NCBI GenBank assembly: GCA_964590435.1
Contig: CAZPWT010000031.1
Location: 1-64,000, forward strand
From: WSZJ01 sp964590435
GTDB lineage: Bacteria > Planctomycetota > MHYJ01 > WSZJ01
Length of the DNA: 64,000 bases
Reading direction: 5' to 3'
The translations under genes were made by a program, and so were the position numbers. Below, piece after piece: positions 58,563 to 64,000 of this stretch. Within the stretch, counting starts at the first letter, position 1; each line of letters begins with the position of its first letter. The notes under the pieces are model-generated. The model saw only the letters and a list, made by a program, of their open reading frames with translations, was not told the origin of the DNA and did no database searches.

Positions 58563-59299
58563 GTCCCGAACTGCGGCAGGATCTCGCCCGCCTTCCCGAG
58601 GATCGTCGCGTCGACGCGCGGCGTCAGTTCGGTTTCCTCGGGGTTGACCTCGATCACGAAGGCTCCCGCGGCCCGGGCGGTGCGCGGGAGCATCGCCGCC
58701 GGGTAGACGACGGCCGAGGTGCCGACGACGAAGAAGAGGTCGCACGTCCTGGCGGCGGCCTCGGCGGATTCGAAAGCGCCTTCCGGCAGCATTTCCCCGA
58801 ACAGGACGACGTCGGGGCGCAGGCGCGCGCCGCACGGGCAGAGGGGCGGAAGCGACGGCATCGGGCTGGGCGGCAAGCTGCGAGTCGCGCCGCAGGAAAG
58901 GCATCGGCCCCGGTGGATGTTGCCGTGCAGCTCAATCGGCGCGCGGCTTCCGGCCGCCACGTGCAGCCCGTCGATGTTCTGCGTCGCGAGCGTGAACGCC
59001 GCGAAGCGCTTCTCCCACGCCGCGATCGCCGCGTGCCCGGCGTTCGGCTTCACGTCCTTCACCAGCCCGCGCCGGTGGTCGAACCACTCCCAGACCAGCC
59101 TGGGGTCCGTCGCGAGCAGCTCCGCGCTCGAGAGTTCCGTCACCGGCCGGCCGCGCCACTCCCAGATCGTCGCCCCGCCGCCCCCGCGGAACGTCGGCAC
59201 TCCCGACTCGGCGGATATCCCGGCCCCGGTCAAGACCGCGACGCGCGAAGCGTTCGCGAACCGTCCCCGCAGTTCATCCGTGACATGCGTCAGGATCAT
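58559..59299 (-). CDS. Sir2-family NAD-dependent protein deacylase
   Basis: A 246-aa sirtuin. The NAD-binding GAGISAESGVPTFRG (residues 25-39), ATQNIDGLH, catalytic His in ELHGN and zinc site CLSC...CPC (spaced 19 residues) are all present; VVGTSAVVYPAAMLP and VIEVNPEET close the Rossmann fold. It removes acyl groups from lysines using NAD. The WFDHRR segment matches the position where CobB/SIRT5-type enzymes carry the YxxR pair, with Phe for Tyr, so the acyl preference is uncertain. Tail-to-tail overlap with proS by 4 nt. Confidence 0.94.
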   Translation of the reverse strand: MILTHVTDELRGRFANASRVAVLTGAGISAESGVPTFRGGGGATIWEWRGRPVTELSSAELLATDPRLVWEWFDHRRGLVKDVKPNAGHAAIAAWEKRFAAFTLATQNIDGLHVAAGSRAPIELHGNIHRGRCLSCGATRSLPPSPMPSLPPLCPCGARLRPDVVLFGEMLPEGAFESAEAAARTCDLFFVVGTSAVVYPAAMLPRTARAAGAFVIEVNPEETELTPRVDATILGKAGEILPQFGT

Positions 59300-59351
59300 G
59301 AAATTGCCCTTCCCTCGACCTTCAACTTTCGACCTTCGACGTCTTTGCCGT

Positions 59352-60095
59352 TCATTTGGCGTCCGCCATCATCCACGCCGCCACCTTCCGCCCCTTCACG
59401 TCCACCACGATCAGGTAATACTCCCCCAGGAACCCGCTCGCCCCTTCGCCGCGCTTCCGGATCCCCCGCATGTGGATCGGCCGGAGGTTCTTCCCGCCCT
59501 TGAGGCCGCGCCAGGCGGGGTTCACGAGCTCGGGTTTCCAGGTCTGCGTGAAGAGGTCGAAGGCGCTCTGGCCTTTCGGCATCGGCGGGCCGAATTCGAT
59601 CTCGATGTCCTCGAAACCGGCATTGGCCTTCCAGGTCCAGATGCCGGGGCGCCATTCGTAAAGGGCGGCGAGGACGTCGCTGACGGCGGCGGAGGCCTCG
59701 TCCTCGTAGACGAGGGTGAAGACCTCGGAGGTCACGCGGTGGGGGCCGACTTCGAGGAAGGGAGCTTCGCTGGCGGCGGCGGGCGCCGCGGCCGGGGCCG
59801 GTTTCGGGGACGGCGGCGGCTCGATGGGGAGCGCGAAGGGCACGTTGACGGGCGTCGCTTCCGGGCGCCGCGCGACGAGGGGCGCCCAGGAATACGGCGG
59901 GCTCGGGGGGACGGTGCAGGCCCAGTCGGCGCCGCACTCGCGGCAGCGGTAGCGTTCGCGCTGGGTCTCGACGCCGTCGGTGCCGACGTAGCGGAAGACG
60001 GGGGAGAGGCGGACGGCGGACATGAAGTCATCGGCGTCGCTCGCGGTCTTGAACGAGCGTTCGGGGAAGGCCTTGTCGCAGGAGCAGGCGCTCAC
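59352..60095 (-). CDS. Zinc-ribbon protein with C-terminal alpha/beta domain, unknown function
   Basis: A 247-aa protein. The N-terminal 80 residues (CSCDKAFPERSFKTASDADDFMSAVRLSPVF...YRCRECGADWACTVPPSPPYSW) form a zinc-ribbon-like unit related to the whole of the overlapping gene at 60092. An Ala/Pro linker (about 85-110) leads to a compact C-terminal domain with RVTSEVFTLVYEDEASAAVSDVLAALYEWRPGIWTW and FLGEYYLIVVDVKGRKVAAWMM. No family recognised. GAAGG-type repeats sit just beyond its 3' end at 59310-59342. Confidence 0.7.
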   Translation of the reverse strand: MSACSCDKAFPERSFKTASDADDFMSAVRLSPVFRYVGTDGVETQRERYRCRECGADWACTVPPSPPYSWAPLVARRPEATPVNVPFALPIEPPPSPKPAPAAAPAAASEAPFLEVGPHRVTSEVFTLVYEDEASAAVSDVLAALYEWRPGIWTWKANAGFEDIEIEFGPPMPKGQSAFDLFTQTWKPELVNPAWRGLKGGKNLRPIHMRGIRKRGEGASGFLGEYYLIVVDVKGRKVAAWMMADAK

Positions 60096-60430
60096 GGCCG
60101 CCTCCGGAGGCGGATTTCGGCGATCTCACCGGATTTCGTTTCCCGCTCGCCCGGCTCGCGGCCGCGGAGCCGGAGTTCGGCGACCTCGACGGATTTCGTC
60201 TCGTCCTCGCCGCCGGTGCGCCCTTCCGGCCTCCACAGGTACGGCGGCTTGTCGCCCATCGTCCAGGACCAGACCTGGCCGCAGCGGCGGCAGCCGAAGC
60301 GGAGGCCGTCGTTATCGAGCTGCATGAAATTGGTGGAGAAGCGGATGCGGGACGAGTATTCGTCCGCGTCGCGAAGTCGCTGGAAGTCGCGAGGGGGGAA
60401 ATCGGTGAAGCAGAGGCAGCGGACGCTCAT
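60092..60430 (-). CDS. Zinc-ribbon-like small protein
   Basis: A 112-aa protein: CLCFTDFPPRDFQRLRDADEYSSRIRFSTNFMQLDNDGLRFGCRRCGQVWSWTMGDKPPYLWRP is homologous to the N-terminal part of the next gene, with the Cys pairs CLC and CRRC. The C-terminal 40 residues contain a short duplicated unit (ETKSVEVAELRLRGREPGE and ETKSGEIAEIRLRRR). It overlaps the following gene by 4 nt (ATGA), so the two zinc-ribbon proteins are made together. Function unknown; nucleic-acid or metal binding is possible. Confidence 0.7.
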   Translation of the reverse strand: MSVRCLCFTDFPPRDFQRLRDADEYSSRIRFSTNFMQLDNDGLRFGCRRCGQVWSWTMGDKPPYLWRPEGRTGGEDETKSVEVAELRLRGREPGERETKSGEIAEIRLRRRP

Positions 60431-60510
60431 GGCGGGGTGATTATGCGGCGCGGGGGGCGGGGGAGAAAAAGATGTTGAGCGGAGCGGCGGGGAGGGCGTT
60501 GAATCCGGGG

Positions 60511-60867
60511 ATGAAGCGAATCCTGATTCTGCTTGCGTTGGTCGTACCGGCGGGGTGTGCGACGGAGCCGGTGGCGGAGCGGCTGGAGGTGCGGCACCTT
60601 GCGGCAGGGGAGGCGGTGATGCCGGGGCTCATATGCGTCTCGGTAGAGGTCGGCACGCCGGTGCGGGTGGTGCTGCGCAATGAGCGCGACGAGGCGCGGA
60701 CGATCGTCTGGTTTCCGCGGTGGCGCACGAACGACGGGTTCGTGGTGAAGGTGCAGGAGAAGGTGCGGGAGCTGCGGGTGCCCGCGAATGGCGAGGCGGC
60801 GATCGTGGCGCAGCCGCCGGTCGGGGAAGCGAAGCAGTTTGAGTTCTTGATCGGGGACAGGCCGTAG
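60511..60867 (+). CDS. YcfL-like (DUF1425) lipoprotein
   Basis: A 118-aa protein with lipoprotein signal MKRILILLALVVPAGC (lipobox PAGC, Cys16). The mature part is one beta-sandwich: GLICVSVEVGTPVRVVLRNERDEARTIVWFPRWRTNDGFVVK, then RELRVPANGEAAIVAQPPVGEAKQFEFLIG. The order of strands and the 'rtivWFprW..nDGf' block fit YcfL/DUF1425, whose members are outer-membrane lipoproteins often linked to LpoB in the control of peptidoglycan synthase; no lpoB-like gene is present here. Family placement is moderate. The start at 60511 is chosen by the signal peptide. Confidence 0.6.
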   Translation: MKRILILLALVVPAGCATEPVAERLEVRHLAAGEAVMPGLICVSVEVGTPVRVVLRNERDEARTIVWFPRWRTNDGFVVKVQEKVRELRVPANGEAAIVAQPPVGEAKQFEFLIGDRP

Positions 60868-60937
60868 GAAGGGCGTCTAAGGTCGAAGGTTGAAGGTGGA
60901 AGGACGGCGTTGAGGGTCGAGGGTTGAGGGGACGGCG

Positions 60938-63496
60938 TCAGGAGAGGGCGATGGTGCCGGAGTCGCCGTCGACTTCGAGGGGCTGGCCGTCCTTGATCAG
61001 GCCCAGGACGCCCGGGATGTTCACGACCGCGGGGAGGCCGTATTCGCGGGCCACGATCGCGCCGTGGGAGAGCATTCCGCCTGTCTCCATGACCACGGCG
61101 GAAGCGCGGAGGAAGAGCGGCGTCCAGCCGGGGTCGGTCGAGGGCGCTACGAGGACGTCCCCCTGCTTGAGGCGCGCGCCTTCGGCGGGGTGGCGAATTA
61201 CGCAGGCCCGGCCTGACGCTCGGCCGGAGGAAACCGCGAGACCCTTGAGTTGGTTCCCGCTTCCGGTGAATTTCGCCGCCACCGGGCGCGGCACCGACCC
61301 GTCGCCGTGAATCACGTCCGGGGGAGGCTTTTTCTCCCAAGCCGCCATCTGTGCTTTGCGGTCCGCGACGAGCGCTCGCGCCCCACGGCCGTCCCATTCC
61401 CCGCGCAGCCAGGATTCGATCTCGGGCCACGCGAGGTGGAAGACGTCGGTCGCCGTATCGACGAGCTTCGCCGAGGCCAGCCGGCGGCCGACCTCCAGCA
61501 GCGCGTGCCGGAGGGGTTCGACCTGCGCCACGAGCGCCGACTTGGCCCGCTCGCGCATCGCCGCCGCAATTCGCGCCCGCTTCGCCAGCCAGCCGATCTG
61601 CGGCCGCCGCAGGAGCGTCAGCGACCGGACTTCGCGCTCCGCCGCGGCGCGCCGCTCGCGGGCCGCCTCGTCGGGGCGCTTCCCCTGCCCCGCCAGGATC
61701 GCGCGCACCTGCTCCAGGAGCCACGAGGGGTCCTCGTTCCAGCGCGGGGTGGCGACTTCGACTTCGTAGACGGCGCGGTGGCCGAAGTCGTCGAGGAAGC
61801 GGGCGAATTCCTGCCGGAACGGGGAGGCCTCGGGGAGGGATTTCCAGTCGGCCGAACCGGACTTCAGCCACTCGAGCGCGGCGGAATCGCGGCGGGCGGC
61901 GTCGGCGACGTCGAAGAGGCGGGTGCCCTGGTTGGCGGAGACGACGGCGCCGGAGCCGGCGGCGAGGGCGTTGGCGATGGCGATCCCGCGGCCTGGGGAC
62001 AGTTTCAGGAGGAGCTTCTCGAGTTCGGACTGCCAGGCGAGGCCCGAGGCGGTGAGCATGAACGGCTCGCCGAACGCGACCTGCACGAGGGAGATGCGCT
62101 CGAGGAGATCGAGGAGGCCTGCGGGCGAGAGCGCCGCCGCGTCGACCGCGAGCAGTTCCTTGGAGACGCGGAAGACCCGGTCGATTTCCGGGGGGACGGT
62201 GCGCGGCAACCGGAGAAGGACGCGCATCGCCCGGATCGTCCGCACGATCCGTCCCCAGCCTTTGCGGCCGCGGAACGGATTGCCCGCCGGGACCGGGATC
62301 ATCTCCTGGTGGCCGCCCATCCCGCGGCTCGACTCCTCGGGCGCGACGCCGAAGCAGTCCCAGAACGACCAGAGGAGCGACGTGACGTCGAAGTACCCGC
62401 GCCCGCCGAACCGCCGGACAACCTCCAGGCCGGGCGGAATCGGATAACCGACGATCGCAGGGAAGGTCCACATCATGAACCTCAGCGCGTTGAGGATACA
62501 CGACCACGAAAGCGTGGTCAGCACCATCGGCACCGCGTCGCGGATGTTCGCGTTGGACCAGACGGTCGCCAGGTGCGCGGCTCCCGCGAACACCACCCGC
62601 GGCAGCCGCGTGACCGGCCGCGCCTGGAGGACGTGGAAGCGCTTCCCGTCGAAGACCCACTCGACGTCCTGGGGATCCTGGCCGTCGCCGAGGGCCCAGG
62701 CGACGCACAGCGCGAGGCGCGCGAGAACGAGGGTCCGGGCATCGTCGAGGGTGGAGGGGCCCGAGCGCGACTCGACAGAAAGCCCGAGGTGGGTGAGCGC
62801 GACGGTGATCTCCTCCGGGTTGACCGCGCCGCTCACCACGGCCTCGCCGGCGCCGCGGGCGGCGCTGATCGTGATGGCGTCGCGGCGGCCGGTGCGGGGG
62901 TCGCACGTGAACGCCACGCCGGCCGACTGCGCGCCGACCATGCGGCACACAACCACGGCGCAGGCGACGTCGGCGTCGGGGACGAGGAAGCGCCGGCGGT
63001 ACGCCAGGGCCTGCGGGGTCCAGAGGGAAGCCCAGACTTCGCGGACGGCGCGGGCGACGGCGTCAAGGCCGCGGATGTCGAGGATGCTGCGGTGGACGCC
63101 GGCGAAGGAGGTCGAGCCGCCGTCCTCGGCGGTGGCGCTGGAGCGGACGGCGACGGGGACCGCGTCCAGGCCGCAGCGGACCAGCGATTGACGCAGTGCG
63201 TCAACGACACCGGCGGGAAGCGGCGCGGCCTCGATTGAGGCGCGCAGCATCTGCAGCCCTGCCGCGGCCCGGGCGGACTGTGCCTCCGCCGCACCCGTGC
63301 CGGCGAACTCCCCGGACATCCTCTTCAGTGCCCCCGATCCCATGAACTCCCGGTAGGCGTCCGCCGGCAGCACAAAACCGTCGGGGACCGGGAACCCGTA
63401 GCGCGCAAGGCGCCCGAGGTTCCATCCCTTGCCCCCGGCATGGCGCGGGCCCGCCCGAAATGCCTCTTCCCAGGTCAGCGTTGACGTCGCGGACAT
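60938..63496 (-). CDS. PEP-synthase-like / rifampicin-phosphotransferase-like enzyme
   Basis: An 852-aa protein with three parts: an N-terminal PEP/pyruvate-binding ATP-grasp domain (GGKGWNLGRLARYGFPVPDGFVLP; VAVRSSATAEDGGSTSFAGVHRSIL; VEWVFDGKRFHVLQARPVT), a helical middle (about 320-740), and a C-terminal swivelling His domain (ETGGMLSHGAIVAREYGLPAVVNIPG, catalytic His811). This order and length match rifampicin phosphotransferases rather than full PEP synthase, which has an additional TIM barrel. It probably phosphorylates a small molecule by a pyrophosphoryl-His relay; rifampicin as substrate is unproven. Single gene, divergent from the last gene in the window. Confidence 0.88.
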   Translation of the reverse strand: MSATSTLTWEEAFRAGPRHAGGKGWNLGRLARYGFPVPDGFVLPADAYREFMGSGALKRMSGEFAGTGAAEAQSARAAAGLQMLRASIEAAPLPAGVVDALRQSLVRCGLDAVPVAVRSSATAEDGGSTSFAGVHRSILDIRGLDAVARAVREVWASLWTPQALAYRRRFLVPDADVACAVVVCRMVGAQSAGVAFTCDPRTGRRDAITISAARGAGEAVVSGAVNPEEITVALTHLGLSVESRSGPSTLDDARTLVLARLALCVAWALGDGQDPQDVEWVFDGKRFHVLQARPVTRLPRVVFAGAAHLATVWSNANIRDAVPMVLTTLSWSCILNALRFMMWTFPAIVGYPIPPGLEVVRRFGGRGYFDVTSLLWSFWDCFGVAPEESSRGMGGHQEMIPVPAGNPFRGRKGWGRIVRTIRAMRVLLRLPRTVPPEIDRVFRVSKELLAVDAAALSPAGLLDLLERISLVQVAFGEPFMLTASGLAWQSELEKLLLKLSPGRGIAIANALAAGSGAVVSANQGTRLFDVADAARRDSAALEWLKSGSADWKSLPEASPFRQEFARFLDDFGHRAVYEVEVATPRWNEDPSWLLEQVRAILAGQGKRPDEAARERRAAAEREVRSLTLLRRPQIGWLAKRARIAAAMRERAKSALVAQVEPLRHALLEVGRRLASAKLVDTATDVFHLAWPEIESWLRGEWDGRGARALVADRKAQMAAWEKKPPPDVIHGDGSVPRPVAAKFTGSGNQLKGLAVSSGRASGRACVIRHPAEGARLKQGDVLVAPSTDPGWTPLFLRASAVVMETGGMLSHGAIVAREYGLPAVVNIPGVLGLIKDGQPLEVDGDSGTIALS

Positions 63497-63557
63497 CGCC
63501 GGATTGTAGCCGCGCTTCCTTCTTCCGCCCGCGCAGGCCCCCGGATACCTTCATCCC

Positions 63558-64000
63558 ATGAACCACGCTTCCCGATGGAAACTGGCCGGCGTCGCGCTGG
63601 CCGGGCTGGCGATGGGCGCGTGCTCGTCGGAGCCGCGGACGGAGGAAGAGCGCGAACTGGAGATGCAGCACCTCGATCCCGGCGACGCGAAGGGGAACAC
63701 GGTCCCGGTCCCCAAGGGGCTCCCGCCCGTGGTTGCCGCGCCCGGGGATGACTGGACGCAGTTCGGGCACGACGCGCTCCGGAGCTTCGTGACGAAGGAG
63801 AGCGTGGAGCTGCCCTTCACGGTGGCGTGGACGTGGCAGCCGGAAGCGCCGGCGAAGTCGGTGGCGAACGCGGTGGCGGCGGCGGGGTACGTGCACGTCC
63901 ACTGCGTGGCGGAGGGGAACGGGCAGGGGATGCAGTCGGGGTTCCGGAACCCGTGGCTGGTGACGCTGGGGGCGATGACGGGGGAGTACCGCGGCGGGTT
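63558..64000 (+). CDS. PQQ/beta-propeller-like lipoprotein, 5' part (cut by window end)
   Basis: The frame from ATG 63558 stays open to the last base, giving 147 complete codons. The N-terminus MNHASRWKLAGVALAGLAMGAC is a lipoprotein signal (lipobox MGAC, Cys22). After a Glu/Pro-rich linker, DDWTQFGHDALRSFVTKESVELPFTVAWTWQPEAP is the usual first blade of PQQ-like beta-propeller proteins, and NAVAAAGYVHVHCVAE and PWLVTLGAMTGEYRGG continue the pattern of an outer-surface propeller. The remainder lies outside the window. Divergent from the enzyme gene at 63496. Confidence 0.75.
   Translation, partial: MNHASRWKLAGVALAGLAMGACSSEPRTEEERELEMQHLDPGDAKGNTVPVPKGLPPVVAAPGDDWTQFGHDALRSFVTKESVELPFTVAWTWQPEAPAKSVANAVAAAGYVHVHCVAEGNGQGMQSGFRNPWLVTLGAMTGEYRGG

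Noticed and set aside
60441..63496. Long minus-strand and plus-strand frames overlapping the PEP-synthase-like gene
   Set aside because: Only the 852-aa frame shows conserved motifs; the others are low-complexity Arg/Pro/Ala-rich frames.

Overview
The window is 64 kb of very GC-rich, gene-dense bacterial DNA with no rRNA, recognisable tRNA, CRISPR array or transposase. The best guess for the host is a Planctomycetota (or PVC-like) bacterium. The reasons are many HEAT-repeat proteins, a Ser/Thr kinase fused to a formylglycine-generating (FGE-sulfatase) domain, tandem M14 peptidases with Asp-rich DxDxDG loops, S1C protease and PQQ-propeller-like lipoproteins, a -24/-12 (sigma-54) promoter, and many intergenic inverted repeats. 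This assignment is inference, not proof.

Left part (1-28.5 kb), mostly accessory genes on both strands. It opens with a structured leader followed by overlapping genes for a PNKP-type polynucleotide kinase and a Thg1-like 3'-5' polymerase, which together look like an RNA-end repair pair. A minus-strand block follows: DUF2277, VOC protein, MoaD/ThiS-like protein, a BNR/sialidase-like protein interrupted by an in-frame TGA, DoxX, two double-domain AHSA1/SRPBCC proteins and an ArsR repressor with a perfect operator. After this come MOSC, calcineurin phosphoesterase, PEBP lipoprotein, an M1 aminopeptidase with HEAT repeats, a zinc-ribbon plus photoactive-yellow-protein (PYP) fusion, quinolinate synthase NadA, a Schlafen AlbA-type protein, a flavoprotein, a Cys-rich TetR repressor with a Cys-rich small protein, M24 peptidase, HAD phosphatase, a TPR-like protein, an HtrA-like protease and a HEAT protein.

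Centre (29.0-52.8 kb): nineteen consecutive plus-strand genes, nearly all overlapping by 1-11 nt or separated by a few bases. The first eleven form the most unusual unit. It has a small helical protein, a MutL-like ASKHA ATPase, a barrel-sandwich/KOW partner, and then two consecutive copies of a four-gene membrane module: a DUF6754 protein, a six-TM protein ending in FGIERAYLGGG, a protein with a TM segment at each end and an SxDFDP motif, and a multi-TM protein with an EHKGPVK motif. Copy A carries large soluble insertions that copy B lacks. Directly behind it lies a complete peptide/opine-type ABC importer (two paralogous binding proteins, two permeases of which the OppB-like one has a roughly 400-residue extracytoplasmic insertion, and two ATPases), then two M14 peptidases, the first of which has lost its catalytic residues.

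Right part (52.8-64 kb): kinase-FGE protein, O-methyltransferase, archaeal-type ProRS, a sirtuin, two zinc-ribbon paralogues, a YcfL-like lipoprotein, a rifampicin-phosphotransferase/PEP-synthase-like enzyme, and the 5' part of a beta-propeller-like lipoprotein gene cut by the window end.

Several families of short inverted repeats sit in the intergenic gaps (near 2.7, 7.8, 9.6, 19.5, 22.2, 25.3, 41.8 and 57 kb).
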